This document shows, piece by piece, positions 16,105 through 25,585 of a DNA stretch of 64,000 nt. The notes under the pieces were generated by a model that saw only the letters and a list, made by a program, of their open reading frames with translations, was not told where the DNA came from and did not search any database. The first letter of the stretch is position 1. Each line of letters opens with the position of its first letter. The translations under genes and the position numbers were made by a program. The DNA is from Arthrobacter sp. PAMC25564 (GTDB lineage Bacteria > Actinomycetota > Actinomycetes > Actinomycetales > Micrococcaceae), in contig NZ_CP039290.1 of NCBI RefSeq assembly GCF_004798705.1, forward strand, positions 3,100,001 through 3,164,000. Reading direction: 5' to 3'.

Positions 16105-17151
16105 TCAGGCGACGCGTACTCCGGAGGCGAGCTGGACGGCGACGTCGACGATCATGTCTTCCTGTCCGCCGACGTAGCCTGCCCGGCCGATTTCCTCGAG
16201 GATCTGCCAGGCCGGGACACCGTAGCGTTCGGCCGCGCGTTCGGCGTGGATCAGGAACGAGGAGTAGACCCCGGCGTAGCCCTGCATGATGGAGGCGCGG
16301 TCCATGACGGGCATCCGGGTGATGATGGGCTTGACGATGTCATCCGCCGCAGCCATGACGCCGTGAACGTCGACGCCGGTGTGGATGCCGAGGCGTTCGA
16401 AGGCGGCTGCGAGGACCTCGGTGGGCGAGTTCCCCGCCCCGGCGCCCAGCGCCAGAAGGGTCCCGTCGATCTGCTTGGCCCCGGCCCGGGCGGCGAAGAC
16501 GGAGTTCGCGACGCCGAAGGACAGGTTCTGGTGGCCGTGGAACCCGACCTGCGCGTCGGTGCCGAGCTCGGCGACGAGGGCGGAGACCCGGTCGGAGACG
16601 TCCTCGAGGATGAGGGCTCCGGCGGAGTCCACGACGTAGACGCACTGGCAGCCGGCGTCGGCCATGATGCGGGCCTGTTCGGCGAGCTTTTCCGGGGTGG
16701 CCCGGTGCGAGAGCATCAGGAAGCCCACGGTTTCCATGCCGAGCTTGCGGGCGTGGCCGAAGTGCTGGATGGAGACGTCGGCCTCGGTGCAGTGGGTCGC
16801 GATGCGGGCCACGGAGGCGCCGGCCTCGTGGGCCTGGTTCAGGTCGTGGATGGTGCCCAGGCCCGGCAGCAAGAGCACCGCTATTTTCGCGTTGCGGGCT
16901 TCGTCGACGGCGGCGCGGATCAGGTCCAGTTCGGGGGTGAGGGAGAAGCCGTAGTTGAAGGAGGAGCCGCCGAGGCCGTCGCCGTGGGTGACTTCGATGA
17001 TCTCGACCTTGGCGTCGTCGAGGGCCCGGACGATGGAGCGGACGTGGTCTTCGGTGAACCGGTGGCTCATGGCGTGGGAGCCGTCGCGCAGCGTGGTGTC
17101 CGTGAGGCGGACGCTGAGGTTCTGTGCTGTGGTGTCGGGGGTGGCGGTCAT
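16105..17151 (-). CDS. dmpG: 4-hydroxy-2-oxovalerate aldolase (DmpG/MhpE/HsaF type)
   Basis: The 348-residue protein has the HMG-CoA-lyase-like TIM barrel start [14 protein letters not shown] near residue 13, with the aspartate that binds the divalent metal. It also has the [15 protein letters not shown] metal-ligand histidine block near 196 and the DMIVDVA C-terminal motif. It cleaves 4-hydroxy-2-oxovalerate (or a longer homologue) to pyruvate and an aldehyde, which is channelled to the acetylating aldehyde dehydrogenase encoded 2 bp upstream. The two proteins form a complex in characterised systems. This is the last enzyme of the meta-cleavage operon. Length and motifs are normal. Confidence 0.95.
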   Translation of the reverse strand: MTATPDTTAQNLSVRLTDTTLRDGSHAMSHRFTEDHVRSIVRALDDAKVEIIEVTHGDGLGGSSFNYGFSLTPELDLIRAAVDEARNAKIAVLLLPGLGTIHDLNQAHEAGASVARIATHCTEADVSIQHFGHARKLGMETVGFLMLSHRATPEKLAEQARIMADAGCQCVYVVDSAGALILEDVSDRVSALVAELGTDAQVGFHGHQNLSFGVANSVFAARAGAKQIDGTLLALGAGAGNSPTEVLAAAFERLGIHTGVDVHGVMAAADDIVKPIITRMPVMDRASIMQGYAGVYSSFLIHAERAAERYGVPAWQILEEIGRAGYVGGQEDMIVDVAVQLASGVRVA

Positions 17152-17153
17152 GG

Positions 17154-18092
17154 TCAGGCTCCTACGGGAGTGGAAGGAAGGACGGCGTCCATACGTTCGG
17201 CGAGCAGGTCAGCTGTCCGGGTGGCGGCGGCGGTGATGATGTCCAGGTTGCCGGCGTATTCGGGCAGGTAGTCCGCGGCGCCCTTGACCTGGATCCAGAT
17301 CCCGACCCGGCCGTTGCCGTTCCAGTCCTCCCGGGCGGCGTCGAACTGGGGCTCCACGCGCAGCGAATACCCGGGCACGTAGTCCTGGATCTTCACGACG
17401 GCGGCGTCGATGGCGGCGCGGATCCTGTCCTGGAGTTCCCCGGGTTCGGCGGCGGCGGCGGGGATGGAGCAGTAGACGGTGTTGCGCATGATCATCGGCG
17501 GTTCCACCGGGTTGATGATGATGATGGCCTTGCCGCGCCGGGCCCCACCGACGACTTCCAGGGCCTTGGCCGTGGTCTCGGTGAACTCATCGACGTTGGC
17601 ACGGGTGCCCGGGCCGGCGGACTTCGAGGCAATGGAGGCAACGATCTCGGCGTACTCCACCGGGACCACGGAGGACACCGCGGCGACGACCGGGGTGGTC
17701 GCTTGGCCTGCGCAGGTGATCATGTTGACGTTCAGGACATCCTGTAGGGAGTCCAGGTTCACGACCGGGCACAGGTACGGCCCGACGGCGGCCGGGGTCA
17801 GGTCGATCGCGTGGATCCCGGCGGCCTTGTACTTCGGGGCGTTGACCTGGTGGGCCTTCGCCGAGGTGCATTCGAACACGAAGTCCGGGAGTTCGTCCTG
17901 GGCCAGGAGCCAGTCCACGCCCTCGGCGGAGGTGGTGATGCCGAGGCGGGCGGCGCGGGCGAGCCCGTCCGAGGCCGGATCAACACCGATCATGTACTTG
18001 ACCTCGATGTTCTTGCTGCGGCGCATCAGTTTGAACATCAGGTCGGTGCCGATATTGCCCGAGCCGACGATCGCGGCGGTTTTCTTGGCCAT
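17154..18092 (-). CDS. Acetaldehyde dehydrogenase (acetylating), MhpF/DmpF/HsaG type
   Basis: The 312-residue protein has the N-terminal nucleotide-binding motif [13 protein letters not shown], the [12 protein letters not shown] active-site segment with the nucleophilic cysteine near residue 128, and a C-terminal dimerisation region. It oxidises the aldehyde delivered by the partner aldolase with NAD+ and CoA, giving acetyl-CoA or propionyl-CoA. The gene lies 2 bp before the aldolase gene and 11 bp after the hydratase gene, consistent with one transcript and with the known channelling complex. Nothing looks damaged. Confidence 0.95.
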   Translation of the reverse strand: MAKKTAAIVGSGNIGTDLMFKLMRRSKNIEVKYMIGVDPASDGLARAARLGITTSAEGVDWLLAQDELPDFVFECTSAKAHQVNAPKYKAAGIHAIDLTPAAVGPYLCPVVNLDSLQDVLNVNMITCAGQATTPVVAAVSSVVPVEYAEIVASIASKSAGPGTRANVDEFTETTAKALEVVGGARRGKAIIIINPVEPPMIMRNTVYCSIPAAAAEPGELQDRIRAAIDAAVVKIQDYVPGYSLRVEPQFDAAREDWNGNGRVGIWIQVKGAADYLPEYAGNLDIITAAATRTADLLAERMDAVLPSTPVGA

Positions 18093-18103
18093 GGTGGGTG
18101 TCC

Positions 18104-18901
18104 TTAGTCTGTGAAGTGAATGGTCAGTGAGCCCAGCGGGCCAAAGTCCGCCGTCGCCGTACTGTCAGCGACGACTGGCATGGCTACCGTGAAGGATCCG
18201 GGAAGAATCAACTGGCCGGCCTCCAGCGCGACGCCCTGTTCGCCCAGGACGTTCGCGAGCCAGGCCAGCGGCGCTACCGGGTTCCCCATCACGTCCCGCC
18301 CGGTACCGGAACCGGTGACTTCGCCGTCAATGACCAGTGAGCAGATGACATCGAGCAGGTCAGCCGGATCGACGTCGAGCGCCGTCGACCCGACGGCGAC
18401 GGCACCGCAGGAGGCGTTGTCTGCCACAGTGTCCACGAGTCTGATATCCCAGTCACTGATCCGCGAATCGATGATCTCGATCGCCGGGTAAACCGCACCG
18501 ATCGCGGCCGCTGCCTGATCCAGCGTGACGCCGGGACCGTGCAGCGAGTGCTTGAGGACGAAGCCGAACTCGGGTTCCACCTTGGGCTGAACGAACTGAT
18601 TCACCCGGATCCGGGCGCCGTCATGGTGCACCATGTCCTCGAAGAAGAAGCCGAAGTCAGGCGAATCAACGCCCAACTGCCGCTGCATCGCCAGCGAGGT
18701 CAAGCCCACCTTGCGGCCGGCCAGCACCCGCCCACCGGCGATGTGATGCTGGAACTGCAGATCCTGAATGTCATAGGCATCCTGCAGCGTCATAGCTTCC
18801 AGCCTGTCCCGCAGCGGTGCCACCGGCTCCCGGGCCTCCGTAGCGGTCAGCAGCTCATCGGCAAACTGCAGGAGGAAGACTCTTGGACGGGTGGGGTTCA
18901 C
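18104..18901 (-). CDS. 2-keto-4-pentenoate hydratase (MhpD/HsaE family)
   Basis: The protein has the fumarylacetoacetate-hydrolase-like fold of the MhpD family: [18 protein letters not shown] (residues about 58-75), the metal-binding EPEFGF, and the [11 protein letters not shown] block. It adds water to 2-hydroxypenta-2,4-dienoate formed by the C-C hydrolase, giving 4-hydroxy-2-oxovalerate for the aldolase. I prefer GTG at 18901, with TGGAG five bases upstream. That gives 265 residues, the family norm. ATG at 18925 and a longer in-frame extension are possible. It sits between the dioxygenase and dehydrogenase genes of the operon, after a 185-bp gap with no other gene. Confidence 0.9.
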   Translation of the reverse strand: MNPTRPRVFLLQFADELLTATEAREPVAPLRDRLEAMTLQDAYDIQDLQFQHHIAGGRVLAGRKVGLTSLAMQRQLGVDSPDFGFFFEDMVHHDGARIRVNQFVQPKVEPEFGFVLKHSLHGPGVTLDQAAAAIGAVYPAIEIIDSRISDWDIRLVDTVADNASCGAVAVGSTALDVDPADLLDVICSLVIDGEVTGSGTGRDVMGNPVAPLAWLANVLGEQGVALEAGQLILPGSFTVAMPVVADSTATADFGPLGSLTIHFTD

Positions 18902-19086
18902 GCCGGCTCCATTCTCTGCCGTCATTCTCGGCAGTATTGATGTGGCAAATTTTCGACAGAACAGCTGGCTGCACAGGGGTTTTCGTCGCGGGTGCCATCC
19001 CGGCATCCGTATAGAGGCAAACCGTGGGGAGCCCCAAGCGGTCCCCGCGTTCGCTCGTGGAGCCCTCCGTGGTCATTTTGGCTGCC

Positions 19087-20100
19087 TTAGAGCAAGGCTT
19101 TGATCTTCTCCGTGGAGCTCAGCTCCGGAACCAGTTGCTCTTTTTCGCGGAGCGATCCGACCATATTGCGGAACGCATTCATTTTGTCGATGATGGTTTC
19201 TCCCACATGGGTGTGTCCCCAGATGGAGATGCCCTGGTAAGTGGTCGGCTCCCAGGTGGCCTCCAGTTCCGGCGTGACCAGGACCGGGTTCCAGCCGACT
19301 TCCAGCTCGAAGCCGGACGGCGTCTGGCAATAGAACGAGAGCTCGCGATCGTTGGTGTGCTGGCCGACGGACCAGACCATCTTGAATCCCAACGCCTTGA
19401 CCCGCTCGAACGCTGCCACCATGTCATCCAGGTCGGCGACCTGGATGTTGATGTGCTGCACGGCCGACTGGATCGGGTTGACGGGGAATTGCTGAACGTT
19501 TGCCAGTGCCACCGAGTGGTGGCGCTCGTTGACGCGCAGAAACCGGATCATGAGGTCAAGCGGGCCGACCTTTTCCAGGATGTAGTCGGAGAGCCGCGCG
19601 TCGAAGAGCGTGTTGTAGTAGCCGTGCAGGCTCAGTGCGTCCTTGGCGGCGATCGCGACGTGCCCCATTCCGCTGTCCCCGGTCACGAATTCCCGGTTCT
19701 TCATGTGCAGAGGAGCGGGCGTGATGAGCGCCGTGGTGAAAATTTCCGTGGCCACTCCCTTCGGCCCCGCGATGCGCCACAGTCGCTCCACGCCGCGCAG
19801 CGCGCACTCCTCCGGGGTGCCCTCGATGACAGGCAGCCCGCTCGCCGCGACCCGGCCCAGAATGATGTCGAACGTCTCATGATCGTCGACGTGCCATCCG
19901 AACGCGGTGACGTCCTCTTTTGGTCCGCGCTGCAGGAGGAACCGACACTCCCGATCATCGATCCGGAACCTGGTCACATCGGGAGTGAGCTCGTCGACGT
20001 GCATTCCGATGGCATCGAGTCCGAAGCGCTTCCAGTCGGCCAGCTTGTTGGTCTCGATGACGATGTAGCCCAGGTGCACCGACCCGAATACGTCGCTCAT
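19087..20100 (-). CDS. Type I extradiol ring-cleavage dioxygenase (VOC superfamily)
   Basis: The 337-residue protein carries two vicinal-oxygen-chelate modules. In the C-terminal catalytic half the metal triad is visible: histidine in GMGHVAIAA (about 147), histidine in QHINIQV (about 215) and glutamate in GFELEVGW (about 266). The active-site histidine of NERHHSVAL (about 195) is also present. It would open a catechol next to its hydroxyls with Fe(II) and O2 to give a yellow 2-hydroxymuconic-type product. The neighbouring C-C hydrolase implies a 3-substituted catechol. It is 2 bp upstream of nothing else: the hydrolase gene ends at 20103 and this gene starts at 20100, so they are tightly coupled. 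Confidence 0.93.
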   Translation of the reverse strand: MSDVFGSVHLGYIVIETNKLADWKRFGLDAIGMHVDELTPDVTRFRIDDRECRFLLQRGPKEDVTAFGWHVDDHETFDIILGRVAASGLPVIEGTPEECALRGVERLWRIAGPKGVATEIFTTALITPAPLHMKNREFVTGDSGMGHVAIAAKDALSLHGYYNTLFDARLSDYILEKVGPLDLMIRFLRVNERHHSVALANVQQFPVNPIQSAVQHINIQVADLDDMVAAFERVKALGFKMVWSVGQHTNDRELSFYCQTPSGFELEVGWNPVLVTPELEATWEPTTYQGISIWGHTHVGETIIDKMNAFRNMVGSLREKEQLVPELSSTEKIKALL

Positions 20101-20102
20101 TA

Positions 20103-20957
20103 TTAGATTCCCTTCGTTCGTGACTCTTCATTGAGGAACAACCGGGCCAGGTCCCGGAACCGACTAACCTGCTCAATCTGCACCCAGTGTCCGGCGTGCG
20201 GCAGAACGTGCAGCTGCGCATTGGGCAGGTGACGCGCCAGATGGTAGGAGGCCTCGACCGGAATGATCCGGTCTTCGCGGCCGTGCACCACCAGAACTTC
20301 GTGCTTAATGCCGGCAAGAGCCTCGCCGGGGAACCAAAGAGGTTCGGCCTCGGGCGTGAACGTGCGCTCGTGCGACCGTTGAATGTCTGCCCTGCCGGCG
20401 AAAACCGCGCGGTCCTCTGCAATCTGGCGAATGGAGTCTCCGAAGCCGCTCGTGTCATACACGAAGCGTCCCAGCAGCTCGAGCATGGCATCGGCTGTGG
20501 GCTCCTCGTAATACCGGACCATACGAATGAGGTCCGGTGTCGGCGGGATGGGTGCACCACCGCTCCCCATCAGGATCACTCGATCGAAGAGTTCCGGGCG
20601 ATCCTTAAGCATGAGAAGCGTGACCATGCCACCCATCGAATTCCCCACCACGTGGGTGCGGTCGACACCAAGCACGTCAAGCAATTGCAGGATGGCCTGG
20701 GCACGCAGGCGCGCCGAGGCGCCCACGCCCTCCGGTAGGTCCTCGGGGTGCGAGGAGTCACCGAAGCCCAAGAGATCCGGGGCGATGTGCCGATAACCCG
20801 GCATGCTGGTAATCAAGGCTTCCCAGTTGGATCGCGCACTCACACCCGGACCGGAGCCGTGCAGCCACAGCACCGTCGGATCCTCTGGATTCCCGGCCTG
20901 GTGGGTGTGAAGGTGCCAGTCGCCAACCTGAATGTCAGTTGTGGTGATGTCGGTCAT
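20103..20957 (-). CDS. Alpha/beta hydrolase for meta-cleavage products (MhpC/BphD/HsaD-like)
   Basis: This 284-residue C-C bond hydrolase has the oxyanion region HGSGPGVSARSNWE near residue 33, the nucleophile elbow GNSMGGM near 108, the acid in HGREDRIIP near 230 and the histidine in PHAGHWVQIE near 259. It splits the dioxygenase product into 2-hydroxypenta-2,4-dienoate and a carboxylic acid derived from the ring side chain. I chose ATG 20957, with GGGAGAG directly upstream. The much longer open frame above it has no homology and overlaps the hydroxylase gene. It lies 11 bp after that gene. Family features are complete. Confidence 0.93.
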   Translation of the reverse strand: MTDITTTDIQVGDWHLHTHQAGNPEDPTVLWLHGSGPGVSARSNWEALITSMPGYRHIAPDLLGFGDSSHPEDLPEGVGASARLRAQAILQLLDVLGVDRTHVVGNSMGGMVTLLMLKDRPELFDRVILMGSGGAPIPPTPDLIRMVRYYEEPTADAMLELLGRFVYDTSGFGDSIRQIAEDRAVFAGRADIQRSHERTFTPEAEPLWFPGEALAGIKHEVLVVHGREDRIIPVEASYHLARHLPNAQLHVLPHAGHWVQIEQVSRFRDLARLFLNEESRTKGI

Positions 20958-20968
20958 GTCTCTCCCTT

Positions 20969-22600
20969 TTAGGCGTGGATGCGGGTCGGCACCGCAGTGA
21001 CAGCGGGGCGGGTCGGCGGGTCGAGGTTTCCGCGCGGTGGCGGCACATCCAGGCCGGACGGGTCGGCCGCGGCCACGAACCGGTCGGGCCTGAGTACCAC
21101 CACACTGGTGCGGAATCGGGACAACCAGGCGCGGAGGGATCCGGTGTGGTCGACGACGATGTCCCCCTCGTCGGACGTCGCCGAGGACCGCTGCACCGTC
21201 ATAAATCGTGCACCCAGCCGCGTCCAGTCCTCGCGCTGCCTCTGCGTCATCGCCGCGCGTGGGTCCTTGTCCAGGCCGAGCACGACGAATCCTTGTCCAA
21301 TGAGGTTGTCGAGTGGCATCACCCTCCCACGCGAGTCGTACACTTCCGGTTGCGGAATCATCCGGCCCAGCGCGTTCTTCCGGCTGGGTGTCCCCGTGAC
21401 CCACCCACGTTCGAAGCGGTTCTGCTCGCTGTTCGGCTGGAGCACGCGGTTCACACCAGGAAGGCGCATGACCAACGGACCCACGGCATTGCGCAGCTTG
21501 ACGACGGCGGGCTTGTCGGCCTCAACGAGCTGGCCGAGCCGCGCGGACATCTCGGTCAGCATCTTCACGTGGGGCCAACGCTCGGCCTGGACGGTATCCA
21601 ACAGACCGTCCCCGATGAGGCCTTTACTCAGCGCCTCGAGCTTCCATGCAGCGTTCTGCGCGTCACGGATTCCCGATTGCATACCCTGGCCTGCCCACGG
21701 CGGCATGAGGTGCGACGCATCTCCGATCAGGACGGTGCGACCGTTGCGCCACTCCTCGAGATGACGCAGATGGTGGCTGTAGAACGCCCAGCCTGTGATG
21801 CGTGCATTGCGCTCGTCAATGCCGAGCATCTTCAACAGTGGCCAGATGCTTTCCTCGGTGTCATAGTCCTTGTCGGTCTCCTCCGCGCTCAGGGGAATCT
21901 CCCACCGGTGATTGCCCTTCGCTAACGGGATATCGACCACCGGACGTTCCGGGTCGGCCCAGAAGACGAGCTCATTGCACTCCGGCCACCAGTTCAGGAC
22001 CTCGCCATCGATGACCAACCAGCGCCGGGGTCGGGTCTCGCCGACCAGCTCGAGGCCGGTTTCCTGGCGAACGAGACTGCTGCCGCCATCGGCACCCAGC
22101 ACGTAGCGCGCCCGAAGGGTGTATTCGCCGCCGTCCGCGTCCGTGGCGCTCACCGTCACGCCCTCGGCGGTCGGGGCTAATCCTGTGAAGCGGTGGCCGA
22201 AGCGCACATCGAGTGAATCGTACTGCTCCGCATTTCGCCGGATTTCGGCTTCCAGCTCCGGCTGGTAAATCATCATCGCCGAGGGCTGGCCGAGCACATC
22301 TGGCTTGGGGTGGATTCGGAACACCAACTTGTTCGCGTAGGTCTTCCAGGTGATGCTCCGACACGGATCCATGTCAGCCTTGACCCGCTTGTCGATACCG
22401 AAGTCCTGGAAGATCCGCAGCGTCCAGTCGTTGACCGTGACCGCCCGAGCCCGGACATACAGATCCTTGTCCTTCTCCAGCACGACGGTGGATATACCAG
22501 CCATGCCCAGGTAACTCGCTGCGACGACGCCGCTCGGGCCGTAGCCGATTATCGCGACATCGGCGTCGTACTTGTCCGGACTGGATTCCGTGCGGGTCAT
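20969..22600 (-). CDS. FAD-dependent aromatic hydroxylase (MhpA-like)
   Basis: This 543-residue class A flavin monooxygenase opens the operon. The FAD motif IIGYGPSG lies near residue 17, the DG motif GADGGSSLVRQE near 170, and the GD motif LIGDASHLMPPWAGQGMQSG near 285. A C-terminal thioredoxin-like domain follows, as in MhpA (3-(3-hydroxyphenyl)propionate hydroxylase). It should convert a monohydroxylated aromatic to the catechol used by the type I dioxygenase. A hydroxylase, type I dioxygenase and hydrolase in this order resembles the 2-hydroxyphenylpropionate-type operons of rhodococci. The substrate is therefore likely a phenylpropanoid or alkylphenol, as an inference. The paired operator at 22638-22676 lies upstream. 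Confidence 0.92.
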   Translation of the reverse strand: MTRTESSPDKYDADVAIIGYGPSGVVAASYLGMAGISTVVLEKDKDLYVRARAVTVNDWTLRIFQDFGIDKRVKADMDPCRSITWKTYANKLVFRIHPKPDVLGQPSAMMIYQPELEAEIRRNAEQYDSLDVRFGHRFTGLAPTAEGVTVSATDADGGEYTLRARYVLGADGGSSLVRQETGLELVGETRPRRWLVIDGEVLNWWPECNELVFWADPERPVVDIPLAKGNHRWEIPLSAEETDKDYDTEESIWPLLKMLGIDERNARITGWAFYSHHLRHLEEWRNGRTVLIGDASHLMPPWAGQGMQSGIRDAQNAAWKLEALSKGLIGDGLLDTVQAERWPHVKMLTEMSARLGQLVEADKPAVVKLRNAVGPLVMRLPGVNRVLQPNSEQNRFERGWVTGTPSRKNALGRMIPQPEVYDSRGRVMPLDNLIGQGFVVLGLDKDPRAAMTQRQREDWTRLGARFMTVQRSSATSDEGDIVVDHTGSLRAWLSRFRTSVVVLRPDRFVAAADPSGLDVPPPRGNLDPPTRPAVTAVPTRIHA

Positions 22601-22637
22601 GCAGCCACCTCATTGTGATAGAAAAATTCTGGCATTC

Positions 22638-22676
22638 TGGATTGATCAATCCAATCTAACTAGATTGATCATTCCA
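22638..22676. promoter_or_regulatory. Paired palindromic operator between the hydroxylase and TetR genes
   Basis: Bases 22638-22653 are a perfect 16-bp palindrome (TGGATTGATCAATCCA). Bases 22653-22666 are AATCTA-AC-TAGATT. A second GATTGATCATTCC half follows to 22676. The two ATTGATCA cores are 23 bp apart and the arms of the whole element are inverted versions of GGAWTGATCAATCYA. The place and symmetry fit a TetR dimer pair repressing the meta-cleavage operon. Confidence 0.75.
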
Positions 22677-22746
22677 GTCGACTGCATATTTGACAAGGGC
22701 CCAGCTCGAAAAGCTTTCCCTCCGGAGGGACCGTATACTCAAACCC

Positions 22747-23370
22747 ATGCCCGCACGACGCCCCGCAGCCACCCCCCGTGGGGAACACACTCGCGAAGAG
22801 GTGCTCCGCGTTGCTGAGGCCCTGATGGCCACCCGGGGCTACTGGTCCACGAGCATGGTGGACCTGATTCGCGAGTCCGGTGTTCCCTCGAGCAGCATCT
22901 ACTGGCACTTCACATCAAAGTCGGGCGTGCTCGCTGCGGTGATGGAGCGGGGGGCTTCAGCGTTCTTCGCCAGCATCGCTGCGGCGAATCCCGGCCCCAA
23001 CCAGCAGGACCCCCGCGCGGCACTGGAGCACATGCTGCGCCAGAGCGCCGTCGCTGTCGCGGACAACCCAAGCTTCCTGGCTCTTTACATGAATTTCCTG
23101 CTGCACCTTGAGGAGGAGCCGACGATTCAGGCCCAGGTGGCGGGGGTGCGCCGGCAGGCCATGGAAACGATCCGGGCTCACTTGGCCGCCAGCTACGCCA
23201 CCTATGGGCAGGAACGTGCTGATCGGATCGCGGAGCGCGTGGCCCCGCTGGCGCTGGCTTTCTTCGACGGTCTCTTCGTATCTCTGCAATCGAGCGACGA
23301 AACAGACCTCGATCAGGCGCTGACAGACGTCGCGCACGGGCTGCACCAGGTAGCGGAAGGTATTCACTGA
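22747..23370 (+). CDS. TetR/AcrR-family transcriptional regulator
   Basis: From ATG 22747 the protein is 207 residues. The N-terminal TetR helix-turn-helix is clear: TREEVLRVAEALMATRGYWS, then STSMVDLIRESGVPSSSIYWHFTSK near residues 33-57, followed by a ligand-binding helical domain. The gene is divergent from the meta-cleavage operon, and the double palindrome between them is its likely site, so it probably represses the operon until an aromatic inducer or pathway intermediate binds. An upstream in-frame start at 22690 would add 19 residues without homology. No good ribosome site precedes 22747, so translation may be leaderless. Confidence 0.88.
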   Translation: MPARRPAATPRGEHTREEVLRVAEALMATRGYWSTSMVDLIRESGVPSSSIYWHFTSKSGVLAAVMERGASAFFASIAAANPGPNQQDPRAALEHMLRQSAVAVADNPSFLALYMNFLLHLEEEPTIQAQVAGVRRQAMETIRAHLAASYATYGQERADRIAERVAPLALAFFDGLFVSLQSSDETDLDQALTDVAHGLHQVAEGIH

Positions 23371-23639
23371 CGCACCGTGATCACTCGCCTGCAGGCCGGG
23401 TGCGACCGTGGCGATTGCCGAGGCCGGTTTCGCAAACCGCGGTGACCGCGGCGGCATCAGCGTCGCCGCGACGTCGACCCGACAGCAAGGTTAAGACACA
23501 GAAGCCATCCGGGACCCCGATACCTTAGCGGGCGTATCACGAGCTTCCCAGCACTAAAATGATGGCATAGCGCCCCATTGGCTTGATCCACCCGGAAGCC
23601 GGGACGCCGGTGACAGCGCATGCGTCCCTCAGGCTGGTT

Positions 23640-23813
23640 TTTAGTGGAATGCACGGCCTTCCACTCGAGGATTCGCGGGCCGGCGAGTCCTTCAGTGGTG
23701 AACGGATCGCCGGCGATGAAGCGCTCGGCATCCCTGCACGAGGTGGAGATCCCTATCAACCCGGCTCCCGGATCCGAGCTCGGGTACGGGCCGAGCGCGA
23801 TGAGCCCGCCGCC
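23640..23813 (-). pseudogene. YciI-family relic
   Basis: A minus-strand frame contains GGGLIALGPYPSSDPGAGLI, then AERFIAGDPFTTEGLAGPR and ILEWKAV. These are the central and C-terminal blocks of YciI-like proteins (LIASGPYP...ALVAADPFxxAGL...VLEWKPV). The N-terminal 35 residues with the catalytic histidine are missing or out of frame, and the frame continues into meaningless sequence. The 498-bp gap 23371-23868 holds nothing else. Confidence 0.55.
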
Positions 23814-23868
23814 GGCGGAGGCGCGGGGGCCTCGTGGAGGCACAGGCGGCAACGACCGGGGGCTACCG

Positions 23869-24870
23869 TCAGTCGTTGATGAGGACGACGCGGAAGCGTG
23901 CACTCCCTGACATCATGCGGCCGAAGCCTTCCCTGGCCTCCTCCAGCGGGTAGGTCTCGATCATGGGGCGCACGCCGGTCAGGGCCGCGAAGCGGAGGGC
24001 GTCCTCCGAATCTTTCGCGGTGCCCGAAGAGTGCCCGGCGACGGAACTGCTGCGCATGACGAGGTCGGCCGCGCTCACGGCGAGGGGCTCATGCGGGACG
24101 CCCAGGACTACGAGCCGCCCGCGCGATGCCAGTCCGGCAATAGTGACCGACATGGCCTTGGCGTCCGTGACGGTCGCCAGTACGACGCTGGCACCCCCAA
24201 GCCGCTTCAGCTCCGCGGCGACATCAGTGGCGGTGCTGTCGATGTAGTGATGCGCGCCGAGCTCTCGGGCGAACGATTCCTTTTCGGCACCGCGTGCGAT
24301 GGCAACGGTTTCGAAGCCCATCCTGGCGGCGAACTGCACCCCGAGGTGGCCCAGTCCCCCCAGTCCAAGGACAGCAACGAGCTCTCCGGGGCGGGCGCCA
24401 CTGTGGCGCAGTCCGTTGAATGTCGTGACGCCCGCGCACATCAGCGGGGCGGCCTCGGCGAAGCTGAGTGCGTCGGGGATCGAAGCGAGGGCATCGGCCG
24501 GGGCTACGAGGTACTCGGCGTAGCCCCCGTCCGAGGTCAGTCCGGTGATCTTCCCGACCTGGCATGAGACGAAGTCCCCGCGCCGGCACGGCTCACACTC
24601 AAAGCATGCTCCGCCGAACCATCCGACCCCCACGCGCTTGCCCGGGGTCCACCGTGTGACACCCTCCCCCAGGGTCTCAATGGTTCCGGCGATCTCGTGG
24701 CCTGGAATGCGGGGGTAGGAAGAGGCCATGCCTGCGGCGGCCAACGAGTCGCTGTGACAGATGCCGCTGGCAGCGACCTTGACCAGGACGTGCCCGCGAG
24801 GGAGCTGCGGAACATCGCGATCGACGGTCTGGAGGGATGCGCCGGGGGCGGCGAACTGGACAGCTTTCAT
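23869..24870 (-). CDS. Zinc-dependent alcohol dehydrogenase
   Basis: This 333-residue medium-chain dehydrogenase has the catalytic zinc ligands in GICHSDS and GHEIAGT. The structural zinc cysteines C-x2-C-x2-C-x7-C lie in CFECEPCRRGDFVSC, and the Rossmann motif GLGGLGHLG is near residue 172. It matches the NAD(P)-dependent AdhP/AdhA-like group, which oxidises primary alcohols or reduces aldehydes. ATG 24870 follows AAAGGC. The longer upstream frame has no homology. It stands alone between the YciI relic and the DoxX gene, so its pathway is not shown by context. It is distinct from the ADH at 43162. Confidence 0.9.
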   Translation of the reverse strand: MKAVQFAAPGASLQTVDRDVPQLPRGHVLVKVAASGICHSDSLAAAGMASSYPRIPGHEIAGTIETLGEGVTRWTPGKRVGVGWFGGACFECEPCRRGDFVSCQVGKITGLTSDGGYAEYLVAPADALASIPDALSFAEAAPLMCAGVTTFNGLRHSGARPGELVAVLGLGGLGHLGVQFAARMGFETVAIARGAEKESFARELGAHHYIDSTATDVAAELKRLGGASVVLATVTDAKAMSVTIAGLASRGRLVVLGVPHEPLAVSAADLVMRSSSVAGHSSGTAKDSEDALRFAALTGVRPMIETYPLEEAREGFGRMMSGSARFRVVLIND

Positions 24871-25158
24871 GGCGGGGTGCCTTTCATTTACAGTAATGTG
24901 CGATCGGCCGCACTTCTCTGAGGTTGGAGCCTGGTGGATAGAGCAGGTCCCCGTTAATTCGACGTATCGGTGGTTGGCGAAGCCTTCCCACCGACGAGTG
25001 TCAGACTGGGACCCTAGACCCCCGTCCTGCCGTCCGGCACCGGACCACCGATCCGGAACTAGCCTTGGAACTCTCAACCCGGCGACGAACGCACCAGCAC
25101 CGCGCCCGATATTGTCACTACAAAACCGCGGATACACCCCATAAACGCGGCTGTAGTA

Positions 25159-25533
25159 CTAGAGGGGCCAGGCTCCGAAGCGTCCGACGGCGACGAAGAG
25201 CGCCAGGACGGCTAGCACGAGGTTGATGCCGATCGCCTGTTTCTCGCCGCGTTTGGCATGCGTGACGGCCGCGCCGATCATGACGACGGCGAGGCCGGTC
25301 GCCGCGAGCGGTACGAGGGCGGTGGAGATGCCCGTGATGGCCGGGAGGATCAGCCCGAGGGCTCCCAGCACTTCCACGGCGCCAATTGCCTTGACCGAGC
25401 CCGCGGTGAAGTCGCCAGCCCAGGCCATTCCTGAGGCCGCCAGCTTCTGCTGCGGCTGGGCCATCTTCATGAGGCCGGCTGCCAGGAAGGCCAGGGCTAG
25501 AAGTCCAGTGACGATCCACAGAGCGATGTTCAT
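25159..25533 (-). CDS. DoxX-family membrane protein
   Basis: The 124-residue protein has four hydrophobic segments, with the DoxX pattern LALAFLAAGLMKM in the first, an EVLGALGLILP motif in the second, and a short HAKRGE loop before the last. DoxX-like proteins are small inner-membrane proteins, some linked to thiosulfate or quinone redox chemistry and oxidative stress. The role of most is unknown. It is divergent from a MarR regulator with an inverted repeat between them, a common actinobacterial pairing. The ribosome site GAAGGAAC lies just upstream of 25533. Confidence 0.85.
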   Translation of the reverse strand: MNIALWIVTGLLALAFLAAGLMKMAQPQQKLAASGMAWAGDFTAGSVKAIGAVEVLGALGLILPAITGISTALVPLAATGLAVVMIGAAVTHAKRGEKQAIGINLVLAVLALFVAVGRFGAWPL

Positions 25534-25585
25534 GATGTTGGTTCCTTCGGTTCGGGTGCGTGCTGTCGTCGCACGAACAAATATT

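Noticed and set aside
16030..17271. 413-codon plus-strand frame opposite the aldolase gene
   Set aside because: Antisense shadow of a well-conserved enzyme; composition is extreme (Gly, Asp, Val).
20103..21404. Longer N-terminus for the C-C hydrolase
   Set aside because: The extension overlaps the hydroxylase gene and has no homology. ATG 20957 has a good GGGAGAG site and gives the family length.
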